DNA from: Gracilaria gracilis | Lineage: Eukaryota; Rhodophyta; Florideophyceae; Gracilariales; Gracilariaceae | Length of the DNA: 64,000 bases | Reading direction: 5' to 3' | NCBI GenBank assembly: GCA_030374805.1 | Contig: JARGSG010000197.1 | Location: 682,001 to 746,000 of the forward strand | Shown: in pieces, positions 1 through 11,054 of the stretch | Layout of the letters: every line of letters begins with the position of its first letter | How positions within the stretch are numbered: the first letter of the stretch is position 1 | Program-made: the position numbers and the translations under genes | Notes under the pieces: model-generated | Told to the model about the DNA's origin: nothing | Database searches by the model: none | The model's input: only the letters and a program-made list of their open reading frames with translations

Positions 1-1775
1 ATACGGAGATAAGATATGTTGGAGCTCTCCCACACTTCGTGGCATTTGTTGATCAGCGAATCTGAAGCGCCAGCAAAATTGAGGTTTGAGATCATCATCC
101 CAACCACTTGGCTGACAGCAATTGGCGTGTGGAAATCTGGTGGGGCGCTTCCCTGGCATGAACAATTGCAACTTGCTATTTGAAAGTGGACCAGTTAAAG
201 AATCAATTTTGCAATTGTGCGAAATCTTACAATGTTTTTTCAAAAAAATCATTACAAATAAAATGGTAGATATACCAGCCGGGTTTTATCATAAAACTTT
301 TATTTACTGTAAATCGACGAAGATAGATAAAGAGTTTGAAGAGTCCTGATTCCTGAATTACTGGCTTTGTTGAACAGTGAAGAACAGCTCTTCTGAAATC
401 TGTTGGTTAGATCTAATACCGTTGGTACCGAACAGTTGTAGCTGTCCTTGGTACGAAGTATCAAGATACATAGATACAAGCTGTGTCTGTGAGCCAAAAC
501 GTACTGGGATTCTTCTAAACAAACAACGTGATTTACAAGATGGACCAACCTGGGTTGTGGCTTGTGACAAGACTGCACACGTAGTTTTCAAAACGAAAGT
601 TAACCCTCTAAGAGACCCGAAGACTTGCTCCTAGATACTACCAAGGTGGTAGTCCAGCACCTACACTATATATACCAAGTTGGTACGGCCGGGGAACGCT
701 AACCCTCGGGTTACCTCGTTTGATACAGAGCACCAGTGCCAAGGACTCAACGCGACTCTCGAAGATTTGGACGAGGGAGTGGGAACCCAAACTGCAAGCA
801 GTTTTGCGAGTGACGGTTCTGGGTATCTAGATACCGTTGTAGCTTGGTGCTGATGTCCAAAATGCAATTCTCGCAACGTTGCACACACCTCATGTGCAGC
901 GGCGCTGACCCGCTGCTCTAGTCTCGAGCCAGCAACCCTCGAGACTATTAAAGCAACTTTGGTTGGGCATCGACAGGCGTCGATCGGCACGCGCCGTTGC
1001 TCTGTCGGACCACACCGAACAAGTCCGTACTTCACGTGTATGGCGGTGAGTGGTGAGCTCTGTGGGCCGCTGCTCCTCCACGCGAACTCGAGCGCTCTCG
1101 GGCCAAGGAGCGTTGCAACGGAAAGACCAGTATATGACCGTTCGGGCCAGAGCCCTTCGATCCGCCGGTTCAGGCAATTCCCAGGCAGCGTCCAGACCGA
1201 ACGACCCTATCGGCACACGCCGAAAGTGCTGGAATGGGGCAGTTCGATAGTACACGCTGCACATGTTGTGCCACGTTTGCTTCATTCCAGCCAACAAACG
1301 GGAGGTGGGTACGCGTGGGTAGTGGAGGCGGACCGCAGCGCATTAATGCGCAGAAGCGGACCACGTCGCGAGCAATGCAACGACCCACTCATACGTGCAG
1401 GGATGTGAACAAACGGGAGAGGCGTTTCATACGCGGCGCGTTGGTGCGTATGCGTGCGTATGGCTCGCCACGGGCTAGTAGCTCGGTCGTTTTCGCATAG
1501 ATACCGTTGAACGTAGACGCACGCGTGTTCGACTGTTCCTCACCCACCCGCTCACCCTTTGGTTCAGTCCACGCGCTGCCCTTCGTCAGGAGACGTAGGC
1601 ATTGCCAGCCGCCGTCCCTCCGGCGCTGTGTGCTCGTCGCTTCCTCCGTTCACCTTCACGAGTTCACCTCTCTCTTTTCCATACCTCATATCCACCTGTC
1701 TCTATGCACCTTCTTTCGTCTTTTGCTCTTCTCCTCTCTCGTTTTCGTTCATCCATTCGCGTCCATCGTAAACGT
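1..1775. other. Intergenic region upstream of the phosphatase gene
   Basis: No reading frame here looks like a conserved protein on either strand. From about 900 to 1500 the sequence is rich in CpG. From about 1520 to 1775 the plus strand is strongly pyrimidine-rich, as expected for a promoter-proximal region and 5' UTR of the gene that follows. I see no convincing TATA box close to the start codon. Confidence 0.5.
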
Positions 1776-2999
1776 ATGAGCGACTCGCCCGACGCGGCTT
1801 CCAAAGCCGCATCGGAAGCTGCCCAAGTAGCGACTTCTGCCGAGAGTCACCCAATCTCTTCGTCCGCTTCAACCGACTTTGCTACTATTGCAGCCGATGC
1901 AGCCCACTCCAAAACAGCCCCGCAACCTTCTGTCCCGATAACCACTCCAAGCAGCGAACCCACCGCCGAAACAAACCACGATTCTTTTGCCGAACCATCC
2001 AACTCAGCCTCTCGGACGCCTTCATCCGATTCCGACGATGGCGACACCATTGTCGATGAGCCGCCGACCAAGCAACCAGTATCTCCTGTTTCGACCGCTA
2101 GTGGTCAATCCCCAACTCCTCCTCTTGACATCATTCATTCCGTTGCGAATACATCCCCCGTGCCCCCGCTTTCACCAGTTGGTGATACCCCATCTCCAAC
2201 CCCTCGCACAGGCGTGTTTTCGATCTTTTCACCTCGTAATGGCAAGTCCACTTCCCCTCTGCGTCGCTTGTTCTCTCCTCGTTGGTTCAGCGCACCCCCT
2301 GTTGAGCGTGACACAGAATCTACCATCACAAATAACCCCCCGCGAAGAATGAACGTCGTCTGCTCTTGTTTTGCCCGCCCACAGACAGTGGACGAATCCT
2401 TGCCAGATTATGATTATGTGGAGCACATCAAAAGCCTCGAACCCACATATGAACCAGAACCGCCACTTCTTCCTACTCCATCACCGCATGCGGAGGATCG
2501 CATATGCCTGGTGCTTGACCTCGACGAGACACTTGTTCATAGCAGCTTCACGCCGTTACCAAATGCTGACTTTGAGGTTCCTTTGGATATGCAGGGAGAG
2601 ATACATACCGTGTACGTCAAGAAGCGTCCTGGAGTAGATAACTTTCTTAAGAAGGCTAGTGAGTGGTTTGAGATCGTCATTTTCACTGCTTCTCTCGCTT
2701 TGTACGCCAATCCTGTTGTTGATTTGCTCGACCCTCACAACCTGGTGGAGCTGAGACTCTACCGTGAACACTGCGTTCTGATAGGAGGTTGTTATGTGAA
2801 GGACATTGCCAAACTTGGTCGTGATTTGAAGAGAACGGTCATCATTGACAATAGCCCATTGAGTTACGTGCTTCAGCCAGAGAATGCGATTCCCATATCG
2901 GCGTTCTTCACGGACGACAACGACAGAGAACTTGACAAGACACTAGCACTTCTTGAACAAGCTAGGAATCTTGAAGATGTCAGAAAAGCACTCACATAG
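1776..2999 (+). CDS. SCP/FCP1-type (HAD family) protein phosphatase
   Basis: This 407-residue protein ends in a complete FCP1/SCP phosphatase domain, the HAD-fold family that removes phosphate from serine, classically on the RNA polymerase II C-terminal domain. The catalytic DxDxT signature reads DLDETLVHSS at about residues 248-257. It is followed by KKRPGVDNFL, the IVIFTAS segment and the IIDNSP motif, all in family order and spacing. Residues 1-190 are Ser/Pro/Thr-rich and probably disordered. A short cysteine motif, CSCFARP, near residue 196 recalls the lipidated N-terminus of yeast Psr1/Psr2, so membrane attachment is possible but unproven. The frame is open upstream to an ATG at 1602, but the intervening codons come from a pyrimidine-rich leader. 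I therefore chose ATG 1776, where a normal hydrophilic N-terminus begins. No intron is seen. The domain call is firm; the substrate is not known. Confidence 0.9.
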   Translation: MSDSPDAASKAASEAAQVATSAESHPISSSASTDFATIAADAAHSKTAPQPSVPITTPSSEPTAETNHDSFAEPSNSASRTPSSDSDDGDTIVDEPPTKQPVSPVSTASGQSPTPPLDIIHSVANTSPVPPLSPVGDTPSPTPRTGVFSIFSPRNGKSTSPLRRLFSPRWFSAPPVERDTESTITNNPPRRMNVVCSCFARPQTVDESLPDYDYVEHIKSLEPTYEPEPPLLPTPSPHAEDRICLVLDLDETLVHSSFTPLPNADFEVPLDMQGEIHTVYVKKRPGVDNFLKKASEWFEIVIFTASLALYANPVVDLLDPHNLVELRLYREHCVLIGGCYVKDIAKLGRDLKRTVIIDNSPLSYVLQPENAIPISAFFTDDNDRELDKTLALLEQARNLEDVRKALT

Positions 3000-4347
3000 C
3001 CACATCTTCATCTACATGTGTACCGCCCGGGCTTTGCAAAGATGATGATTATGTTTTGCGATTCTTTTGGCTTCTCTTATAATGTAGACTTTCGTTTTGA
3101 ATATTGGCAGTACGGGCGGAAGGAAATCCTTTTGCTTTGTCATGTGTTCCCTGTACAGATACTACGAGCTTATACTTCGAAGGCTCTTCTTACTGTTTAC
3201 TGATCAGACCTATCTCTGAGGCTCTTTTACTGTCTGGAAGCCTTACGTTCCTTTTCGTGATGTGTTCATAAGCGAATGGGACCCTAATATTCTGTTTTCA
3301 TTCTCAAACAACTCGCTGGACCATGAAATCTCGATTATTGGCAAGGACTAAGTTCTATGCATATATTAACCCCTCCTCCCTACCCCTTCTAAAGACCAGT
3401 GGTTGCATGAGGGAAAAGCGGTATCTTCCCAATCTGCTGACCATGTACTCTTTGTTGTTCCTTTCCGTCCAAGAAAACTTTGCCCTTTCATTTTCTCATA
3501 CCCTTCGTAGCTTTCGTGCTCCCGTACTCTCGCAATAACTGTCCAATAATTCTCCGGTAAGGAACAGTACAATGTCAGGGGATACAGTGAGGAAGGCCAA
3601 CCCACCAATCCTTCTCTACCATGACAGTGGAGAAAGTTATGTAGTTTGGACGTCAACCTCTGTTGACAAGAGTTGTGTTGCGTAGACCAAGCCTCTTTCA
3701 GAGCACCTATGAAGGTGCTAGGCAGGGATTCTTACAACACAGAAACGGTGCAAGTCATATCTTCAATTCAGTATAGCAGATGGTTCTGAAATACTGCAAG
3801 TCTGATGCATGACTGGCAATCTAAGCTTCGTTGTTAGAAACTGGCATCATGCCGAGCAAAACAAGGGAGCTCTGAAACAGTAACCACACATTTGCTTCTC
3901 ACAAGATGTGGGACATAATGCGGATATCGAAGGAGATTTGCTGCTGCCAAGTCGCTACCACGTCTAAACTCTGGTACCGTTGTATGAAATAAGAGCTTTG
4001 CGAAAAGGTCATCTACAGTCCCCGAAATCGCTATAAATCCAAAAACATATCCAGGTCCTAACAACAAACCTTATCGCAAAGGTTTGTTAGAGCGATACAT
4101 GTAGTTTCCACATGCAGTCACGAGCAAAATAGAATCATGAAACCACAAAAACCGTGTTCGGTTACTTTGCAAAACTTTAAAACATACATCGAAAGTTTTA
4201 TAGATCCACGAACTTTTATAAAGCCCAGTAAATGTTTTGTTGCCTTGCTCCGAAACCAAAAGCGCGCCAACATTCAAATTCACAGGACCTCTATCAAGGC
4301 ACGAGACTCGCCCACACGCCGACTTTCACGAAGAAAGCCCATCAAAA
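3000..4347. other. Intergenic region, 3' flank of the phosphatase gene and 5' flank of the mariner relic
   Basis: Only short unconserved frames occur here. A small palindrome (AACAAACC-N10-GGTTTGTT) sits near 4063-4088 and might be the remains of a terminal repeat of the downstream Tc1/mariner copy. I could not find a convincing partner on the other side. Confidence 0.4.
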
Positions 4348-5346
4348 ATGCCTCGTGGACGGCTTTTAACAAACCAAGAGAAAGGACTCATCCTTGCCCA
4401 CCACAGCCACGGCCTATCTCAACGAGACATTGCCGAAGAGCTGGGAAGGAGCCGTGGATGCATTCAAAAGTTCTTGGCTAAGCCGAAACCCAACCAACAA
4501 CGAGCATTTAAGCCAAGAAACGTAAAACTTTCCAACACAACTATCCGCGCCATCTTTCGACAGGCACCAAGAACACGATGCAGCGCCGCCGACATCCAAA
4601 AGCAATATGATTTGCAAGTGACGGTTCGAAGGTTACAGCAGATTCTGTTCAACACTCTACACCTGCGCTACCAGCGAATGCCTCGTGGCCCGTACATAAG
4701 TAAGTCACATAAGCTCAATCGCCTGTAATGGGCTCGTAGAAAGCTCGAATTTGGGGCATTGAAGTGGAAGCGAGTCATCTTCAGTGACAAAAAGAAGTTC
4801 AATTTAGACGGTCTTGATGGACTAGCGTCTTACTGGCACGATTTGCGCACCACTCCGCAGATCTCTTCTAAGCGCCAACAAGGGGGAGATTCGCTGATGA
4901 TTTGGGCAACAATTTCTTACTACGGGATAAGCGATGTAGACCGGGTTCAGGGAAACCAAGACTCCGTGAAGTACTGTGAGACCTTAGGAAGAACGCTACT
5001 TCCTTTTGCAGCTGATGCTTGTGATGAAAGGTGGACGTTGATGCATGATCGTGCCTCTACACACCGCTCAAACTATACCAAAAAGTGGCTTTCGGACCAT
5101 GATCTTGACGTTTTGGACTGGCCTGCCAAATCTCTAGACCTCAATCCCATTGAGAACGTGTGGGGTCGGTTGGCAAGGGCAGTCTACGAAGGAGGAATTC
5201 ATTTCGAAAACAGAGAAGAGTTGGCGAAAAAGGTTGTCGATTGTTGGTACAAAATTGAGGACGATTACCTCAGGTCTTTATATCATTCAATGCCCCGTCG
5301 TTTGGTGGCCGTAATTGAAGGAAAGGGGGCGACTACAAAGTACTAG
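4348..5346 (+). pseudogene. Tc1/mariner-type transposase, broken by one in-frame stop
   Basis: A single frame runs from ATG 4348 to TAG at 5344-5346, interrupted only by TAA at 4726-4728. The N-terminal part is a helix-turn-helix DNA-binding domain (QEKGLILAHHSHGLSQRDIA followed by LGRSRGCIQKFL), as in Tc1/IS630 transposases. After the stop come the DDE catalytic blocks. These are IFSDKKKFNLDG (first Asp), MHDRASTH (second Asp, where most relatives have QDNAPxH) and DLNPIENVWG (the Glu of DDE). About 332 codons is normal for a Tc1-like transposase. The TAA is one C-to-T step from CAA, so this looks like a recently inactivated copy. Terminal inverted repeats and the TA target duplication were not identified by eye. 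Confidence 0.85.
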
Positions 5347-6720
5347 TTTGTATCAGCTAACGTTCTTCTTGTTCTGGTCTATATAATACTTCATGGCTTT
5401 TTATAAGTTTCGATCAAGTTCTGTTGCAATAAAAAGGAATGTGTTGTTTACTTTTGTGGCTTTTGCTACTCTACGTGTTATGTTTGGCTTTCTGGTTCAG
5501 ACCACACAGTTGCGAAAGCGATGTATCGTGGTTGGTACTGAGCAGAAGAACCTAAAGAATTTTGGATCTATAGGCCTTTCGGGGACTGTACAACGCGTAG
5601 TCGCCTGGCGCCCTGTAACAAGTACCATCATCAAAGTGTCTACTAGCATGGCAGACTTCTTGCATAGACAACAGCGACTTGTCCAACGTGGTTTTCCAAA
5701 CCCACCCCCCTCCCTCTCTTTCACGACTACACTGTACATTTGCAGCCAACGACTAGTTTTTTTAGGGAACGTTTTATTGGTTGTTGGGGAAATAAGCAAG
5801 CCCCTCGCGTCACGAGTAATAAACGTTCGCGCTCATAATGAAGAAGAAAGTATAATAGCCTAACTACAACGCAATGCAGTTTCTTTCTGTTCAAAGCAAC
5901 GTTCTCTCACTAAGGAGGCCATCATCTCCATCCACTTGCAAATAATCTGGGCCACACGAAGTCCCTTACGTTCTCGGATCAGAGGATGGCAGAATCGCCT
6001 CGATAGCCTTTTCGTCGGACACTTTAACTTACGCAGTGTTCTTCTTTCGCTTTCTTTCTTTACTTCTGGGTACCTAGACTAATAAAGTGCTACAGTTATA
6101 GTATTTGATTAGAGAAAGGGTTGATGGGCTCCGTAGGAGCCTATTTCGTATAAAACGCCCACTCTTCAATCGCAGATCACTCTTCTCATCGGGGGAGAAG
6201 GCAGAAGCGGTCGCAAACATGGCGTCTTTCTCACATATAGATGTGATACCGTCTTTTCTGCCTCTGGAGGTCCCTGTTTCACAGATATTTCGGTAAGACG
6301 GATCTTCAGTTCTTGGGATTGCTAAAGTTGATCATGTTGATGATCTACACCACTAGGTATGTACCTTCATACGTGTAGTACTTGAACTGGTGCATTAATT
6401 AAAAGCGAGAGAGAGAATGAGAAAGAACGTCGTGGAAAATACTTGGCTCACACGGTGTGAGTCACACCAGTGAACGTTTCAAGCCCTTTATTGACACTTA
6501 ACCCTTTCCCAATTCTATGTTGGTCACACACCATTTCTATATCCAATGCGGTCTCATCTGATGGGCAAACGAATGTTTGTGATTACCGACCGGGGTTTTA
6601 AACGATGTTGAACACTTCGTTCTAAGATACACAAAAGGAAAAATATCTGGAAGGTTATGCTTGTCTTCATTTCGTGAACGAAGAGGTTTAGTAATCGCTG
6701 ATACTGTTAACAGATGGTTT
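5347..6720. other. Unassigned intergenic region
   Basis: A 156-codon frame at 5393-5863 has no domain or composition typical of a real protein. Around 6670-6785 there is a protein-like plus-strand frame containing VIADTVNRWFEQISDFL that ends in TAA and runs into the dispersed repeat at 6721. It may be the tail of a decayed mobile-element gene. Nothing else is supported. Confidence 0.4.
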
Positions 6721-7043
6721 GAGCAGATATCTGACTTTCTGATGAGAACTCTTTTTTCAACAGAAGCGTTCGGTATCAAATTTTAAGTAAACTTGTGTGC
6801 TCATAAAAGTGGAGGTTAAAGTGAGGTTACTCTTGCTCGCTTTAACACCTGGATACATATGTGAGATCATTGCATCTCACATACATACATGAAAAAATGG
6901 AAAGTTCGCTGTAACTACGGAACAAACGTTAAAAGAGATGCTGAGCATGTTGAGTCTAGATACGCTCTAAATAACGCCTCAAGAAGATAGCTCATGGCAG
7001 GAATTCATCGTGCTAAAAGAGCGTCAATTCAGTCCCTAATAGA
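6721..7043 (+). repeat. Left copy of a 323-bp direct repeat bracketing the transposon nest
   Basis: The segment matches 58007-58331 in the same orientation at roughly 94% by eye, starting at GAGCAGATATCTGACTTTCT and ending at CAGTCCCTAATAGA. Flanking sequences differ on both sides. Protein-like sequence continues out of this copy to the left and out of the other copy to the right, as if one locus had been duplicated on either side of the 51-kb insertion complex. Confidence 0.8.
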
Positions 7044-7462
7044 GATTTCCTACTTGAAGACCTTAGCCAGCTCACTTCGTTTGTACAATGGGTTCAGGCT
7101 ACGCAGTCGCTTCGCTTTCACGCTCGCATCGCCGTTGGAGAAAAAGGGGAAAAGGGAAAAAAAGAATATGACAACAACAATGACTTTAGTGCAAGCTACA
7201 ATTATTAAAAACTACGCAAAGCATCAGCAAGCGTCTCCATCCACCATAGAACCAGATCAAAAACCCAACACACCCCCCTCGAACCCCACCTTATCTGACC
7301 CATCTCAGGCCCACACGCGGCAAGACTTCCACACGCAGATAGGCCTGTCCAGAACATCATCCGAGACCATTAACGACTTAGGCCCAGATTGCATTACGAT
7401 TCCAGGATTCCATTTCTATTACTACTTGTAATTTTGATTCCATGGCAGACTCACGACTGTCC
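7044..7462. other. Probable 3' end region of the DIRS element
   Basis: No gene is supported. A plus-strand frame (6994-7431) is not protein-like. The segment lies between the 323-bp repeat and the end of the DIRS recombinase gene, so it should contain the DIRS terminal and internal complementary repeats, but I could not match it to the sequence at the other end of the element. Confidence 0.35.
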
Positions 7463-8034
7463 TTAAAGATCTTCCAAACCCCCCGCCCAACTTGGCAGCG
7501 GTACGTTGAAAAACGCTAGAGCATTAATGACTACCGCTTCAAACCGATTCCGTTGTGGTGGGGAAAGCTCATTTAAGCTTTGATGACGCTTGCGAGGCTG
7601 GAGGTAGAATTTAAAATTCCTGTCCCTCATCCACCGTCCTCTATACTCAATATCTTCATCCGACAGCCTTTCAAATAACTTATCGGTCGTCGCTCCTCCA
7701 AACCGCAGCATGTGCGGAGTGACGGCGAAGGGCAACGACAATCAACGTGCAGAACGGCGAATGATAGCTCGAAAACGCGCTGGCGAATATGGGAATAGCT
7801 CAACGTGCTCCAAAATCTTTCGTCGCTCCACGAATCTGTGCAGGAGCACAGCATTAAGATATAATCGAATTGTGACGGCCTCATTGCGCCCCCTTTCTCA
7901 ATGGTTATATTCATTGTCCTGTAATGGGGACGCCTTTCCAAAAACTCCAAGAAAACCACATCTGCTACCTTCAGCTGCAATAGATCCCCTAGACGCAAAT
8001 ACACTTCGAAGAGTAATAATAGTCCAATTCCAAC
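7463..8034 (-). pseudogene. DIRS tyrosine recombinase, catalytic C-terminal part
   Basis: This is the C-terminal half of the recombinase whose N-terminal half lies at 13571-14043; Gypsy element 1 separates them with a CCAAC duplication. The first catalytic arginine is in the block FEVYLRLGDLLQL. A second block, VTPHMLRFGGAT, gives the conserved His-x-x-Arg. The block GRWMRDRNFKFYLQP gives the Trp/His-equivalent position and the candidate nucleophilic tyrosine. A frameshift near 7740 separates the first block from the other two. Tyrosine recombinases integrate the circular DNA of DIRS elements without a DDE integrase. The family call rests on the order and spacing of these blocks. Confidence 0.75.
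8030..8034. repeat. Target-site duplication CCAAC, left of Gypsy element 1
   Basis: CCAAC precedes the LTR edge TGTGGAGCAACGCC and recurs at 13571-13575 directly outside the other LTR. Five bases is the usual duplication for Ty3/Gypsy integrases. Confidence 0.85.
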
Positions 8035-8886
8035 TGTGGAGCAACGCCTTTGGCGGGAAAAGCGCAGGCTCACGAAGACGCTCGGAATCTTCCCCTCGAC
8101 AGGGCAGCACAGCGAACGGAGCACTCTGGCAATGACACAGCTAAGCCGGGTGTAAATCCGAGGTCAAACCACCACGACAAGCGTTGGAGCGTTAGACTGA
8201 TTAGTAGTCGGTAGAGATCCACGTGTTCACACGGTCACGAGATGATTCCTCGAAAGAGAGTAGCACGGCAATGACAAGATGTCGGAAATGGGCCACTGAG
8301 AACAGGGCAAAAAGGCAAACTTAAAAAGGGGAGAATGCAAACCACCAGAGTGGAGAAAAGAGAGAGAGAAGAAAGCAAACCCAATAAAGGGGCGAGTATA
8401 CGACAATAGGTCGGAACGAGACACACAAATAGTGGTTATACTCTGAGCGGCACAAGGGTGGGTAACTATACGTGAACAACGCAGTCGTCACTCCACTTGG
8501 AGGTGAACAATCCGCGAAGACGTGATAGTTAGAGCCAGAAGCCCTTGCTTGGCAAGAGGCAGTTTACTTGGGGGAGCGATGCTCAACCTTCTAAGTACTG
8601 AGCTCGGCGCACCACTGACAGTGGGCGCGCCGGGCAAAATAATCTATAAAATATCTAAGTAAATACAGCAATGCTGGGTGCACTGCCTCTGGCATATCCG
8701 TGCTACACGTGTGCTATTCACACCCGCTAAGCGGCGCCTCGAGCCGTGCAATCCACGTGTACATGTGTGGAAATTACCTCAGCGAGGCGACACGCTAATA
8801 GCGGTGTAGCTCATATATATCTACTAACGCATGATGCGGAAATTAACTAAGTACCTCAAATCGCCTCCAAGGAGTGTTGTCCTTCA
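8035..8886 (-). repeat. 3' LTR of Gypsy element 1
   Basis: On the minus strand it runs from TGAAGGACAACACTCC to a terminal CA opposite TGTGGAGCAACG. Its inner edge abuts the purine tract AAAGGAGGGAAATA. The last part of its low-coordinate side (around 8150) resembles the LTRs of element 3 near 41975, including GCCGGGTGTAA. The first 115 bp are repeated at 13456-13570. Confidence 0.8.
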
Positions 8887-8921
8887 TATTTCCCTCCTTT
8901 AGAGTGAGCCACGCCGTCGCG

Positions 8922-10880
8922 ATGGCGGGTCGAACTCCCAACCGTGGGCATAAAAGCGCATCCCCGAAGTCTTCGGATTCCATCTCGCCTCGCGAAGATC
9001 AAGTCACTACCACTCGACAGTGCCAACCTCGCTCCAGCGACGATCAATCCTGTTCACAACAGTCTTCAACTCGCTCTCGCGGTGTTATTACCAACCTTCC
9101 CGTTCCTCGAGTGCCTCGCGCGATGAGCGGTCAACCTCCGAACTCGGAATACTTCTCCGGATTTCGTTCGGTGCCTCTTCCGCAAAGCGGCAATGCTTCT
9201 GGGGCGTCCCAGGGGCTCAACGCCAGTGGCGGACACATTCTCCTTCCGGGGCAGCAGCCCCATGGTCACGTCATGCATGACGTGCCGTGGCCTTCCTACG
9301 ACGAGCTAGTCGGGCTGAACCCTCGCGTTCATGCGCACATCTTCCGGACTGCTCCGTGGTTTCATGCTACAGCCGTTTTCAACGAGGAGCTTATCGTGTC
9401 CTATGCGGACGGTACTGATCGCCTTCGCGGGGATCTTCCGGCGTTAGTCACCACCTCGTGGGATTGGCTTCGACGGGATGCCGCCCCTCCTCACGCAATC
9501 TTGCAGCGTTCCGGCGAGTCGCTGGCTTCCGCTCAGGCGGCATTGGTTCGCCTGGGCTATGCGCGGCAGAGCTGGGCAAACTTCGAGTTCCCAATTCCTG
9601 ATTCCATCAGCTTTGATCTCCGGTTGTACCGTACATAAGGCGAGATTTCGTATTGAGCCCGCTTGGCGGTGGTTGAGACTTACTCCTGGAGAGGACGTCC
9701 TAATGTACGCCAGGAGGCGGTGTGTTGGATTCATCCAATCATCCGGGCGGAGTTCAGGTATCTCCACCGGAAGTCCAGTTCGCGGTGGTTACAGAACTTC
9801 ATCCGCGATGAGCGTCGTGCGCGTTCCCGTTTCGGGTTTCTCGTCCCGTATCAAAACACGGAGATGAATCGAATCCGGCACAATCACCGGCTGGGCCGTT
9901 ACGTTCCAATTCCCACTTGGTGGTCCTCGGTGGAGGTGTGTCGCGGGTGCTACGTGGAGTTGCCCCCGGTCCTCTCCTATCTGGGCTCCTGCCTCATCGA
10001 GGATCCGTATTCCGGACTGTGGTCCGTGGTGCTCACCGAGTGGACAATCAGCACCGCGGCTTATCTCCTATGGGAAGTATATGACCAGTATCGACTGTGG
10101 TATGTCCCGCCTCGCCTTCGTGTGTGCATCCAAGAACTCTCGTTTCGAGTCCCTCTGGGAGGTGAAAACAATGCCGAAGAAGTTCGTGGGCTCCTCGACG
10201 TAGTCGACCGAGTTGATTGGGCCAGCGTGCGTTTCGCTCAGAGCGGCCGCGGTCACGAAGACGGCGGTTTCGACCCGTCTCCGGGACGACGCACGCCATT
10301 GGCGGGAGAATTCATCTTTTTCAATCCCTGAGAGGTGCAAGAGATCACCTCAGCTGAAGCGGCAGCTCTCCGGATGGCTCTGAGGTATATCCCTTACGGG
10401 CATCCCGTTGGCTTCGTCGACGCTGACGATTTTTACCACGCCTACGGCGGTGACGACGACCAAATGATAGATGACGAACCCGAGACGGGGTATGATGACG
10501 ACGTAGTCGAAGAGGTTCCTTCCGCCAACGCGGCTGAGCCGACCTACAATGACACGGCAGCGCCGGGAATGGCGACGGCTGAGCCGGTGAATCCACCCGC
10601 GCCCGAACCTTCATCGGTAGGTGCTGTGGTGGCTTCCCTTCCAGACGAACCAGATGTGATCGTGGTGTCTGCCGTCCTCCCCTCTGGGGGTGGAAGCGGT
10701 GAGGCGGCTGTGATCGCTCAGTTCCTCCGAGGAGTTGTGCTTTCTGCAACTGTCGCGAGCGGGGACGTCGCCGCAATGCGGGATGCGTTGGCTGCACACC
10801 TTACTGGCGGATCCAATCCCAGCAATGAGGGTACTGGTGACGGCGCTCCGGGCCCTTTCAACCAAGGGTTGGGGGCTTAG
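8922..10880 (+). pseudogene. Antisense ORF of Gypsy element 1 (unknown family)
   Basis: This frame runs opposite to the element's own pol gene, beginning about 35 bp inside the 3' LTR. It is one frame of about 650 codons, broken by TAA at 9636, TGA at 9654 and TGA at 10329. The N-terminal 100 residues are Ser/Pro-rich. A central domain follows with VCRGCYVELPPV and YDQYRLWYVPPRLR, then PGRRTPLAGEFIFF. An acidic linker and a C-terminal AAVIAQFL...SGDVAAMRDAL segment complete it. The plus-strand ORF of element 3 (42908-44738) matches it in all of these blocks and in order, and element 2 has a more distant relative at 39246-41660. There is no signal peptide, membrane segment, zinc knuckle or DDE motif, so it is not an obvious env, gag or transposase. 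I do not recognise the family; I chose ATG 8922 because the preceding codons are purine-tract and LTR sequence. Confidence 0.7.
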
Positions 10881-11054
10881 TCCATCTTCCTCCTGATTCC
10901 CGCTGTGCGGTGTTGTTGTAGGATATAGCCTTGATGGTCATTAAACCTACTTCCGTCTATGACGTATATTTTTCCTTTTCCAAGTGCCAGCTTCGTCTCC
11001 TCCCACTTCGCAACTTCCTTCTTGGTGAGCTAGCTTCTTCCCCTTCGGGGCGTG

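Noticed and set aside
1602-1775. N-terminal extension of the phosphatase starting at ATG 1602
   Set aside because: It is translated from a pyrimidine-rich leader; the downstream ATG at 1776 starts a sequence typical of the protein.
4063-4088. Palindrome as the terminal inverted repeat of the mariner copy
   Set aside because: No matching sequence with a flanking TA was found downstream of 5346.
5393-5863. 156-codon plus-strand frame
   Set aside because: It has no domain, no codon pattern like the host genes and no counterpart elsewhere; probably chance.
8922-10880. Antisense ORF taken as the gag of element 1
   Set aside because: It is opposite to pol, lacks a zinc knuckle, and its homologue in element 3 coexists with a true gag.
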